Of a DNA stretch of 15,625 nt, positions 1 to 6,300 are shown in pieces (within the stretch, counting starts at the first letter, position 1; each line of letters opens with the position of its first letter). The position numbers and the translations under genes are program-made. The notes under the pieces are model-generated. The model was not told where the DNA came from and searched no databases. It saw nothing but the letters and a program-made list of their open reading frames with translations. The stretch is taken from positions 1 through 15,625 of the forward strand of contig JAGAWH010000176.1 of NCBI GenBank assembly GCA_017941505.1, read 5' to 3'. The stretch is from Faecalicoccus sp. GTDB lineage: Bacteria; Bacillota_I; Bacilli_A; Erysipelotrichales; Erysipelotrichaceae.

Positions 1-681
1 ACCATCATATGCTGCAATAAGCGCATCCTCTTCAAAAGATTCAGTTTGTCCGGATACATCAATAATTGCCCGCACTGATCGTATAGAATTCAATTGATTC
101 GTTGTACCGGTGATATTCACTGTCTGTGAATCTAAAGCCGGCGTATCGAAAGAAGCAGTCGTTAAGTTAGTACCGATCATCTGCGGTGAAACTTTAAATG
201 ACTGAGTTTCCTTTTTCTGTACGTTTGCGGTAACAGATGAAGGTGAGACGACTGCGCTGATTTTGGAAGGCAGCTTATCCACCTTTAAATCAATCACATT
301 GCTTCCCTCAGTATATTGACGCATATCGGCAACAACTGTAATCGTATTCTGCTGGCGGAATACCTGAATATCAGCAGCTTCACCTTCTAAGCGTACATCT
401 ACTGTTTCCGGAATTCCCGTAATAATATAATCATCAGAAACTGTCTTTACAACAACTTCAACATCACGAAGTTCAACAACTGTTGTGGTATCGTTAAATA
501 GTTGATAACGGATATTCTCAAAGTCAATTGCCACACAGATCACTACCGCAAGAATAAAGGTAATGGCCAGTGTACCGGCATTGCTGTAAAGGATACGGTC
601 AATCAATTTATTGATTTTACGATAAACCCATGCCAATGAGTTAATTATTTTATCCAAAATCGTTTGGTTTCCGTCATTCAT
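1..681 (-). CDS. cdaR: CdaR (YbbR-domain regulator of CdaA), 3' end outside window
   Basis: Membrane-anchored partner protein of the diadenylate cyclase CdaA. In Bacillota it faces the cell exterior and modulates c-di-AMP synthesis. The 227 visible residues start with a short cytoplasmic, basic N-terminus, then one membrane helix at about residues 35-53, followed by a beta-rich extracytoplasmic part. That part reads as tandem YbbR repeats of about 80 residues (roughly 60-140 and 150-227, the latter cut). The ATG at 681-679 has an AGGAGGTGA ribosome binding site at 688-696 inside the end of cdaA, and only one base separates the two genes. This implies co-transcription and probably translational coupling. 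The next gene in many relatives is glmM, which would lie outside the window. The family call rests on gene order plus topology and repeat character, since YbbR repeats are weakly conserved. Confidence 0.87.
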   Translation of the reverse strand, partial: MNDGNQTILDKIINSLAWVYRKINKLIDRILYSNAGTLAITFILAVVICVAIDFENIRYQLFNDTTTVVELRDVEVVVKTVSDDYIITGIPETVDVRLEGEAADIQVFRQQNTITVVADMRQYTEGSNVIDLKVDKLPSKISAVVSPSSVTANVQKKETQSFKVSPQMIGTNLTTASFDTPALDSQTVNITGTTNQLNSIRSVRAIIDVSGQTESFEEDALIAAYDG

Positions 682-682
682 T

Positions 683-1618
683 TTATCTCACCTCCTGTTT
701 ACGAGAGGAAAGATCCACAATCTCAATAGGAGTGACCCGTTCATCTTGATTTTTTCTGGTCTCTGTTTCGCTCTTTGATTTAGATCGATTGAAATATTTT
801 ACCGTGGAGTTGATCATCGGTTCAAGGAAGAATGGTGAATTATTTTCCTTTTCGGAAGCCGCCATCAACAAGTTGGTTAATAAGCGGTCTAATCCATCCG
901 GCTTATATTGAGTTAAGCGGCCTCTCATTGCCACGGAGATATTTCCTGTTTCTTCACTGACTACAATGGTGATGGAATCACTGATTTCGCTGATTCCCAC
1001 AGCCGCTCTGTGCCTTGCCCCATATTTGCTGGCAAGATCTTGCGAAGTCGGAGGAAAATAAGCAGCCGCACAGGCAATCTTGTTTCCCTGAATAATTACG
1101 GCACCGTCATGCATCGGCGTACCATACTGGAATATGGTTCCAAGCAATTCACTGGATACCTCAGAGTCCATACGGATTCCGGTTCGCACATAATCATCCA
1201 GCGACTGATTTCCCTGAATGGTAATCAAAGCTCCGGTTTTACTTTTGGACATGGACCGGCATGCTGTAACAATTTCATCGATCATATTTCGAACCGCATC
1301 TTCGGAAATATTCAAATTCATGATGGAAGAGGATTTACCGACTCTTTCCAACATGGCACGAATCTCCGGCTGAAAAATCACAATGATCAATACAATTCCC
1401 CAGTTAAGAAATAAATCAAGGATATAACTCAAAGCGCTGAAACCAAAAAAGGCAGCAAGCCCTTTTAAGATCATAATCAATAAGGCTCCCTTTACAATCT
1501 GAACCGTTCTCTCATTGTTACGTACAATGCGGAAAGTTGTGTAAAGTAAAAGCCATACAACCAGAATATCGAAGCATAAACGGATGATCAATATAATATC
1601 TGATATTGCGACATCCAT
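683..1618 (-). CDS. cdaA: Membrane diadenylate cyclase CdaA (DisA_N domain)
   Basis: Makes cyclic di-AMP from two ATP at the cytoplasmic face of the membrane. This messenger controls potassium/osmolyte balance and cell-wall homeostasis. The 311-residue product has about three N-terminal membrane helices (within residues 5-82), then a DAC catalytic domain at about 100-255. Within it are a TGAL segment at 128-131, the DGA motif at 171-173 (in MHDGAVI) and the RHR motif at 202-204 (in GARHRAA). Both signature motifs are intact, so the enzyme should be active. The C-terminal 35-40 residues are charged, probably disordered and longer than in many homologues. The ATG at 1618 has an AAGGAGG site about 9 bases upstream. 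It lies 18 bp after the HAD phosphatase gene and 1 bp before cdaR, so the three probably form one operon. Confidence 0.96.
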   Translation of the reverse strand: MDVAISDIILIIRLCFDILVVWLLLYTTFRIVRNNERTVQIVKGALLIMILKGLAAFFGFSALSYILDLFLNWGIVLIIVIFQPEIRAMLERVGKSSSIMNLNISEDAVRNMIDEIVTACRSMSKSKTGALITIQGNQSLDDYVRTGIRMDSEVSSELLGTIFQYGTPMHDGAVIIQGNKIACAAAYFPPTSQDLASKYGARHRAAVGISEISDSITIVVSEETGNISVAMRGRLTQYKPDGLDRLLTNLLMAASEKENNSPFFLEPMINSTVKYFNRSKSKSETETRKNQDERVTPIEIVDLSSRKQEVR

Positions 1619-1636
1619 AAATGTTATCGCCTCCTT

Positions 1637-2413
1637 TTATTCTTCATCTAAAATAGTATTAATCATTTCCGATACCGAGGAATAGGTATACATCGCATGA
1701 TCCTTTACTTCCTGATATGCAGTTTCCATAGCTGCCGTATGAACCCCATACTCCAACATAGGAATATCATTAAAAGAATCACCAATCGTATAAGTATCCT
1801 CTTCCGGAACACCTGAATATGCGGATACATATTCAATACCGACAAGTTTTGAGATTCCCTGCGGAACTACATCGACAACATAGTTATTCGGATACGCAAC
1901 AACATGATCGGAAAAATAAATATTGATTTGTTCTGCCAGGTGCTGGGCCTGCAGTACATCACTCATCGATAATACGATTTGTGCGTATTTTCCGAGATTT
2001 TCTACCTCTTCTTCGGTAAGATCCGGTTTTAAGTTTGGATATCTTCTTTCATTCAATGAATCGTTCACGATAATTCGGTGACGATTGTATCCGTCATTTA
2101 CAACATAGGAAACAACGCCCGGCTGTTCTCTGCACGCATAGATAATATCCAGGGCTGCGATTTCATTAAGATAAGTGCTGTTCAGCTTATTTCCATCTGC
2201 ATCCCAAACCATGCCGCCATTATTAGTGATGTAGTAGTCAGCCGGAAGATGATACATTTCCTGCTGCAACATCATCGATTCCATAGATCGTCCAGTGACT
2301 ATTGCTAAAATATTTCCAGCTTCTTTCCAGCGATGAAGCGCTTCGATGTCTTCATCCATAATATGCCTGGCGTAACGTATAGTGCCATCGTAATCTGCTG
2401 CTAACAATTTCAT
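1637..2413 (-). CDS. Cof-type HAD-IIB family hydrolase
   Basis: A haloacid-dehalogenase-fold phosphatase of the Cof/IIB group. These typically dephosphorylate small phospho-sugars or phospho-cofactors, and the substrate cannot be read from sequence. The 258-residue protein shows motif I DYDGT (nucleophile D7, acid/base D9), motif II Thr in AIVTGRS (T40), a motif III lysine near K189 in the QGISKL segment, and motif IV GDSFND (D212, N215, D216). The C2-type cap lies between about residues 80 and 180. The start has a GAGGAA ribosome binding site. It is first in the presumed HAD-cdaA-cdaR unit, 18 bp from cdaA, with an extended -10 promoter upstream. The c-di-AMP linkage is suggestive only; Cof-type genes occur next to many unrelated genes. 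Confidence 0.9.
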   Translation of the reverse strand: MKLLAADYDGTIRYARHIMDEDIEALHRWKEAGNILAIVTGRSMESMMLQQEMYHLPADYYITNNGGMVWDADGNKLNSTYLNEIAALDIIYACREQPGVVSYVVNDGYNRHRIIVNDSLNERRYPNLKPDLTEEEVENLGKYAQIVLSMSDVLQAQHLAEQINIYFSDHVVAYPNNYVVDVVPQGISKLVGIEYVSAYSGVPEEDTYTIGDSFNDIPMLEYGVHTAAMETAYQEVKDHAMYTYSSVSEMINTILDEE

Positions 2414-2445
2414 AGTTTGCTTCCTCTTTTTTTCCTATAGACACT

Positions 2446-2454
2446 ATTTTATCA
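2446..2454 (-). promoter_or_regulatory. Extended -10 promoter for HAD-cdaA-cdaR
   Basis: On the minus strand the sequence reads TGA-TAAAAT: an extended -10 (TGn) joined to a hexamer matching the consensus at 5 of 6 bases. No good -35 is seen, as expected for extended -10 promoters. It lies just downstream of the rubredoxin terminator and would give a leader of about 25 bases before the HAD start at 2413. Confidence 0.5.
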
Positions 2455-2480
2455 CATAATTCGTCTCTAAAAAACCACTA

Positions 2481-2509
2481 ACAAAAAAGAGGCCCGCTAA
2501 ATGCGAGCC
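2481..2509 (-). terminator. Rho-independent terminator of the rubredoxin gene
   Basis: On the minus strand, 2509-2503 pairs with 2497-2491 in a 7-bp stem (GGCUCGC/GCGGGCC, one G-U pair) around a 5-base loop. A U-rich tail at 2489-2483 follows. It starts 12 bases after the rubredoxin stop codon and separates this gene from the HAD-cdaA-cdaR unit. Confidence 0.9.
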
Positions 2510-2521
2510 AAATTCGTAATA

Positions 2522-2680
2522 TTACGCTTTTGAGAATTCGTCTTTTCCAGCACCGCACAACGGGCATTCAAAATCCTCAGGGAGATCTTCAAATTTTGTT
2601 CCCGGAGCAATTCCATGATCCGGATCGCCTAATGCTTCATCATATTCCCATCCGCATACATCACATACATACTTAGCCAT
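2522..2680 (-). CDS. Rubredoxin
   Basis: Small iron protein that carries single electrons in the cytoplasm, commonly serving oxygen and peroxide detoxification in anaerobes (rubrerythrin, flavodiiron proteins, superoxide reductase). The 52 residues carry both iron-binding knuckles: CDVCG near the N-terminus and CPLCG near the C-terminus, with the usual acidic intervening segment. Length and motif spacing match classical rubredoxins. The start chosen is the ATG at 2680, which gives MAKYVC and has an AAAGGAG site at 2688-2694. A longer reading from 2707 would add nine residues unlike the family. The gene stands alone with its own terminator. Its presence supports an anaerobic or microaerophilic lifestyle. 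No redox partner is encoded nearby. Confidence 0.95.
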   Translation of the reverse strand: MAKYVCDVCGWEYDEALGDPDHGIAPGTKFEDLPEDFECPLCGAGKDEFSKA

Positions 2681-2705
2681 CGTTTTTCTCCTTTCCTTAT
2701 TATCC

Positions 2706-2744
2706 AAAAAAAGAAAGGGTCTTATTGATATTGCCCTTATCTTT
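2706..2744 (-). terminator. Terminator-like hairpin upstream of rubredoxin
   Basis: On the minus strand, 2744-2734 pairs with 2719-2710 (ten pairs, one bulged base at 2739) around a 14-base loop. A run of seven U at 2712-2706 follows and partly overlaps the 3' arm. It could end transcription arriving from the LytTR gene or the decayed region. If rubredoxin transcription starts near 2748, it would instead act as a leader attenuator. The long loop makes it weaker than the other terminators here. Confidence 0.45.
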
Positions 2745-3195
2745 TATTTATTCAATTGTATCTCATCTATTATTCGTTTTCCATATAATGATTCCACAAC
2801 ATGTTCCAGCCAATAGTACCTTTATTATTAGGTGTTTGTGCTCCTTTTATATGGAATTGATGATTTTCTCTTGAAATTATCTTTCAGATGTTTGATTTGA
2901 TGAATCCGGTCCATCCTTTGACGAGTTTCTTCACACTCTGATTTTTATACATCCTTGATATTTCCAAGTCCATGTGAATGTTTATTCCGTTTCTCACGGC
3001 ATTTCTTTTGGAGGCTTCTCTCCATAGTTTTGGGATTCGTTCAAGGAATTATCCTTCAACTTTTATTTTATTTTCATCTTCCCACCGCTCTCGTTTTTTT
3101 ATCGATAGGATCAGCTTCCCAATGTCTGTATCCTTTGATTGACTACATTTTACATCCAAAAATCACAAATACATCACATTTGGAAAAATCGGTAA
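2708..3195. other. 488-bp interval without a convincing gene; possible decayed frame
   Basis: No intact gene with a plausible start and ribosome binding site is seen. On the minus strand one frame from 3162 to 2770 stays open except for two internal stops (TAA at 3051-3049, TGA at 2886-2884), reading basic, K/R-rich stretches of about 37, 53 and 37 codons. This could be a gene remnant, but I cannot assign it to a family. A plus-strand frame across 2955-3305 starts with TTG, has no ribosome binding site and runs into the LytTR gene, so I do not call it. The rubredoxin-proximal end holds a candidate promoter and a terminator-like hairpin, listed separately. Confidence 0.45.
2755..2783 (-). promoter_or_regulatory. 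Candidate promoter for the rubredoxin gene
   Basis: On the minus strand TGGAAA (2783-2778), a 17-base spacer and TACAAT (2760-2755) resemble a sigma-A promoter with 4/6 and 5/6 matches. The predicted start near 2748 gives a leader of about 68 bases containing the terminator-like hairpin at 2706-2744. AT-rich background makes this only a moderate call. Confidence 0.35.
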
Positions 3196-3888
3196 TTAAT
3201 CTGGAACAGTCTGCATATTCTCCCTTTTGCGGGAAAGAATTTTTCGTTTTTGTGCTCTGGATAAAGGAATTCTTTTGCCGATATCCAAATCTACCTCATC
3301 TTTAAACCAGGCAACAATGTGCTTTTCATTGACCAGATAGGAAACGTGTGTACGGATAAAACCATAAGCACTGAATTCTTTCTCTAAATCCGACATATTG
3401 GTACGCTTGTGGAAAACGCCTTTTTTGGTATGAAAATAAACCAATTTTTCAATCTTCTCCATATAATAGATATCATCATAAGGAAGATTCACATTGACAC
3501 CGTCATATACCAGATTATAAAGGTCGCTTTGAGCGCATTGCCAGCGAATGATATCAGTGCATCTCTCCATTTCCTTTTCGATATTGGACTTTGAAATATA
3601 AAGAATACGTGCTCTCTGGTCCTGCATCTTTATTTTATCCACATTAGAGCAGACATAGATAAAGATTGCGTTTGGATTGTCATGCACAAATACACTTTCT
3701 AAACGCGGTGTTTTAAATATTTCATCAAACACGAACAAGGAAAACTGCTCTTTTTTTATGTGCCTTGCCAGATCGCTGGCCTTATAAAAATGACGGAATG
3801 TCCAATCTTCATCGTAAAAAATTTTTGAAAGCGCAAATGCGATATCCTTGGTTTCTTTTTCATATTCTAAGAAAGCTACTCTGATCAT
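3196..3888 (-). CDS. LytTR-family response regulator with degenerate receiver domain
   Basis: Transcription regulator of 230 residues. The N-terminal ~115 residues resemble a CheY-like receiver: a possible phosphoacceptor D55 in the strand FVFDE, S81, and a lysine near K99. The acidic pocket reads E8-Y9-E10 instead of the usual E-D-D, so phosphorylation may be weak or absent. Residues ~125-222 look like a LytTR DNA-binding domain, with the family pattern FIRTHVSYLVN followed by a beta hairpin. Such proteins (AgrA, ComE, VirR types) bind paired direct repeats upstream of target genes. No histidine kinase, peptide precursor or exporter lies nearby, so it is an orphan regulator in this window. 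The start at 3888 has no clear Shine-Dalgarno sequence and lies 6 bases after a TATAAT. The C-terminal tail is highly basic. Confidence 0.85.
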   Translation of the reverse strand: MIRVAFLEYEKETKDIAFALSKIFYDEDWTFRHFYKASDLARHIKKEQFSLFVFDEIFKTPRLESVFVHDNPNAIFIYVCSNVDKIKMQDQRARILYISKSNIEKEMERCTDIIRWQCAQSDLYNLVYDGVNVNLPYDDIYYMEKIEKLVYFHTKKGVFHKRTNMSDLEKEFSAYGFIRTHVSYLVNEKHIVAWFKDEVDLDIGKRIPLSRAQKRKILSRKRENMQTVPD

Positions 3889-3894
3889 AGCTTT

Positions 3895-3924
3895 ATTATA
3901 CAGGCTGAAAAAATATCTTGTCCA
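3895..3924 (-). promoter_or_regulatory. Strong promoter immediately before the LytTR gene
   Basis: On the minus strand TGGACA (3924-3919), an 18-base spacer and a perfect TATAAT (3900-3895). Only six bases separate the -10 from the ATG at 3888, so transcription should start at or within a base or two of the start codon. Confidence 0.65.
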
Positions 3925-3958
3925 TAATCAAAAATCGATTTATTTCAGTTCCATAAAT

Positions 3959-3989
3959 AAAAAAAAGGAAACAAGTTAAATTGTTTCCT
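3959..3989 (-). terminator. Rho-independent terminator of murA
   Basis: A perfect 9-bp stem (3989-3981 with 3974-3966 on the minus strand), a 6-base loop and an A-run on the plus strand at 3959-3966 that gives the U tail. It begins 3 bases after the murA stop codon at 3992. Confidence 0.92.
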
Positions 3990-3991
3990 AA

Positions 3992-5260
3992 TTAGTTCTC
4001 AATATTTTCACGCCATACTTTTGCGCCTAAGGCATTCAGCTTTTTATCCAGATTTTCATACCCTCTGTCGATATGATAAATATCATGAATCTCCGTTACG
4101 CCTTCTGCCATTAAACCGGCAATCACAAGGGCTGCTCCGCATCTTAAATCGGTGGCCACAACAGAAGTTCCCGATAAAGGTGTCGGTCCGTTCACAAAAG
4201 AGGACGGCACACGGACATCGATATCCGCTCCCATTTTATTGAGTTCGTAACAATGCTTAAAGCGCTCCGTATAAATTGTTTCCGTTACAACGGATTGTCC
4301 GGCACATTGTGTGAGCAGCGGTGTAAAAGGCTGCTGAACGTCGGTCGCAAAACCGGGATACGGCTTTGTCAAAATATCCGTCGGTTTTAACGGTCCCTCC
4401 GATTTAAAGACTTCTACAAAATCAGTTCCCACCTTCAGTTTGATACCGATTTCTTTCAATTTCATGATAATCGCATCCAGATGCTGCGGAATAATATTCT
4501 CAACAATCATGTCATCTGCCATAGCTGCTGCCATAATAATATATGTGGCTGCTTCAATACGGTCAGGAATAATTTCATGTGTACATCCACTCAGATTTTG
4601 AACACCATCCACGATCAAAGTACTGGTTCCCATGCCGTGGATCCTTGCGCCCATTTTATTAAGCAGAGTCGCAATATCAATAATTTCCGGTTCTCTGGCT
4701 GCATTTTCAATAACCGTTCTTCCCTTGGCAAATACGGCTGCCATCATAATGTTGATCGTTGCTCCAACGCTGGAAATATCTAAGAAAATATTGGTTCCTA
4801 CAAGTTCGGGAGCATCCAGAATATAACAGCCATGTTTATATTTAATCGTTGCGCCTAATGCTTCAAAGCCTTTTAAATGCAAATCAATCGGCCGGGGACC
4901 TAAATAACAGCCACCGGGCATCTTGATTTCCGCATGGCCAAACTTACCTAAAAGAGCGCCCATGAAATAGTAGCTTGCTCTTAACTTTGATACCGCATTG
5001 GATACCATCGGTTTATTGGTCATATTACTTGGATCTATATATAAAGTTTCCTCATCTTTTTTAATTACTTCAACATTTAACTCTTTTAATAATACAGTTA
5101 AAGCAGAAACATCCGAAATATTCGGTACACCAAATATAGTTACCGGCTGACTGGCAAGAACGCATGCCGGAATTAAAGCGACTGTTGAATTCTTAGAACC
5201 GCTGATTCGCACAGAACCTGATAATCTGTGTCCACCTTCGATTTTGATTACTTTTTCCAT
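3992..5260 (-). CDS. murA: UDP-N-acetylglucosamine 1-carboxyvinyltransferase (MurA/MurZ)
   Basis: Catalyses the first committed step of peptidoglycan synthesis: transfer of enolpyruvate from PEP to UDP-GlcNAc in the cytoplasm. It is the target of fosfomycin. The 422-residue length is normal. Visible landmarks are K23-N24 in the GSKNS segment, the catalytic Cys at C118 in MPGGCYLGPRP, the active-site Asp in GFATDVQQP and the conserved Arg in HIDRGYENL near the C-terminus. Because Cys rather than Asp sits in the loop, fosfomycin sensitivity at target level is expected. Many Bacillota have two paralogues, and this window does not tell which one this is. The AGGAGG site is about 5-7 bases upstream of the ATG. 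The gene stands alone between its own promoter and terminator. Confidence 0.97.
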   Translation of the reverse strand: MEKVIKIEGGHRLSGSVRISGSKNSTVALIPACVLASQPVTIFGVPNISDVSALTVLLKELNVEVIKKDEETLYIDPSNMTNKPMVSNAVSKLRASYYFMGALLGKFGHAEIKMPGGCYLGPRPIDLHLKGFEALGATIKYKHGCYILDAPELVGTNIFLDISSVGATINIMMAAVFAKGRTVIENAAREPEIIDIATLLNKMGARIHGMGTSTLIVDGVQNLSGCTHEIIPDRIEAATYIIMAAAMADDMIVENIIPQHLDAIIMKLKEIGIKLKVGTDFVEVFKSEGPLKPTDILTKPYPGFATDVQQPFTPLLTQCAGQSVVTETIYTERFKHCYELNKMGADIDVRVPSSFVNGPTPLSGTSVVATDLRCGAALVIAGLMAEGVTEIHDIYHIDRGYENLDKKLNALGAKVWRENIEN

Positions 5261-5285
5261 AAAAACCTCCTAAAGGCGTGCTTAT

Positions 5286-5313
5286 ATAATACACTACATT
5301 TAAGAAATTTCAA
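5286..5313 (-). promoter_or_regulatory. Promoter of murA
   Basis: On the minus strand TTGAAA (5313-5308), a 16-base spacer and TATTAT (5291-5286), each matching the consensus at 5 of 6 bases. It sits between the fba terminator and the murA ribosome binding site, giving a leader of about 20 bases. Confidence 0.6.
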
Positions 5314-5318
5314 ACAAT

Positions 5319-5346
5319 TAAAAAAGGATTGGCCGAGCCAATCCTT
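5319..5346 (-). terminator. Rho-independent terminator of fba
   Basis: A perfect 10-bp stem (5346-5337 with 5333-5324 on the minus strand) closes on a 3-base loop and is followed by a U tract (5325-5321, with more U beyond). It starts 14 bases after the fba stop codon. Confidence 0.93.
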
Positions 5347-5360
5347 AAAGTTTTAGAGTA

Positions 5361-6230
5361 TTATTCAGCTTTTCCTGCAGAACCGAAGAAGTTTTCAACC
5401 ATGTCTTCTACTTTAGCCTGGATTGCATCTGTTCCCGGCTTCAGTAATTTACGAGGGTCATAACCCTTACCGGCCTGGTCTTTACCAGCTTCGATGTATT
5501 TACGAGTAGCTGCTGCGAACTCTAACTGTAATTCAGTGTTAACGTTAACTTTAGAAACACCTAAAGAGATAGCCTTTTTAACCTGTTCCTGAGGGATACC
5601 GGAACCACCGTGTAATACTAATGGTTTACCGTTTGTAGCCTTCTGGATTTCAGCTAAACGATCGAAGTTCAAACCTGCCCAGTCTTCAGGGTATGGTCCG
5701 TGAATGTTTCCGATACCAGCTGCTAAGAAGTCAACGCCTAATCCAGCGATTGTTGCGCATTCTTCCGGATCAGCTAATTCACCGTTAGAAGTAACGCCGT
5801 CTTCAGTACCGCCGATACCACCAACTTCACATTCAACAGAAATGCCTTTTGAATGAGCTAATGCGATGATTTCTTCAGATTTAGCTTTGTTTTCTTCGAA
5901 GTCATAGTGGCTTCCGTCGAACATTACAGATGTGAATCCAGCTGCGATACAAGCTTTAGCGCCTTCATATGATCCATGGTCAAGGTGAAGAGCAACCGGT
6001 ACAGTAATGCCTAAGTTGTCATGGATGTTTTTAACCATTGCTACAACGTTGTCCCAGCCCTGCATGTATTTGCCGGCACCTTCAGAAACTTCCAAAATAA
6101 CTGGAGATTTCTTAGCTTCAACGCCTTTTAAAATAGCGATGATCCATTCCATGTTGTTGATGTTGAAAGCACCAATTGCGTAATGACCTTCATGAGCCTT
6201 GTTGATCATTTCAGTAGCAGATACTAACAT
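5361..6230 (-). CDS. fba: Class II fructose-1,6-bisphosphate aldolase
   Basis: Zinc-dependent aldolase of glycolysis and gluconeogenesis, interconverting fructose-1,6-bisphosphate with dihydroxyacetone phosphate and glyceraldehyde-3-phosphate. In the 289 residues the catalytic Asp and first metal ligand appear in HLDHG (D84, H85), a metal-site Glu near E133-E135, zinc-ligand histidines H177 (GNIHGPY) and H207 (VLHGGSG), and phosphate-binding residues in VNVNTE (229-233). Length fits the FbaA type of Bacillota. Tagatose-1,6-bisphosphate aldolases are close relatives and cannot be fully excluded, but the lack of tagatose or galactitol genes nearby argues for Fba. A strong AAGGAGG site, a dedicated promoter and terminator, and a restricted codon choice compared with neighbouring genes point to high expression. 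Confidence 0.93.
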   Translation of the reverse strand: MLVSATEMINKAHEGHYAIGAFNINNMEWIIAILKGVEAKKSPVILEVSEGAGKYMQGWDNVVAMVKNIHDNLGITVPVALHLDHGSYEGAKACIAAGFTSVMFDGSHYDFEENKAKSEEIIALAHSKGISVECEVGGIGGTEDGVTSNGELADPEECATIAGLGVDFLAAGIGNIHGPYPEDWAGLNFDRLAEIQKATNGKPLVLHGGSGIPQEQVKKAISLGVSKVNVNTELQLEFAAATRKYIEAGKDQAGKGYDPRKLLKPGTDAIQAKVEDMVENFFGSAGKAE

Positions 6231-6268
6231 AATTATATTTCCTCCTTTATGTTAAGAATTCTGAATTC

Positions 6269-6297
6269 ATTGTACCCTATTTAATAATATTTTTAAA
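6269..6297 (-). promoter_or_regulatory. Candidate promoter of fba
   Basis: On the minus strand TTTAAA (6297-6292), a 17-base spacer and TACAAT (6274-6269). It lies right after the dnaI stop codon and gives a leader of about 30 bases that contains two adjacent GAATTC palindromes. Confidence 0.5.
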
Positions 6298-6300
6298 GTA

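Noticed and set aside
1010..1414. Plus-strand open frame of 134 codons inside cdaA
   Set aside because: It is antisense to the well-conserved diadenylate cyclase domain and has no initiation signals.
2699..2704. GATAAT as the -10 box of rubredoxin
   Set aside because: The implied start near 2692 would remove part of the ribosome binding site, and the -35 position (CAATAA) does not fit.
2955..3305. Plus-strand open frame of 116 codons with a hydrophobic segment
   Set aside because: It starts with TTG, has no ribosome binding site, overlaps the LytTR gene by about 110 bases and its hydrophobicity follows from the antisense of K/R-rich, AT-rich sequence.
6252..6270. Two adjacent GAATTC sites as a possible terminator or operator before fba
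   Set aside because: GAATTC is self-complementary, the pair forms only a weak imperfect hairpin and no U-tract follows.
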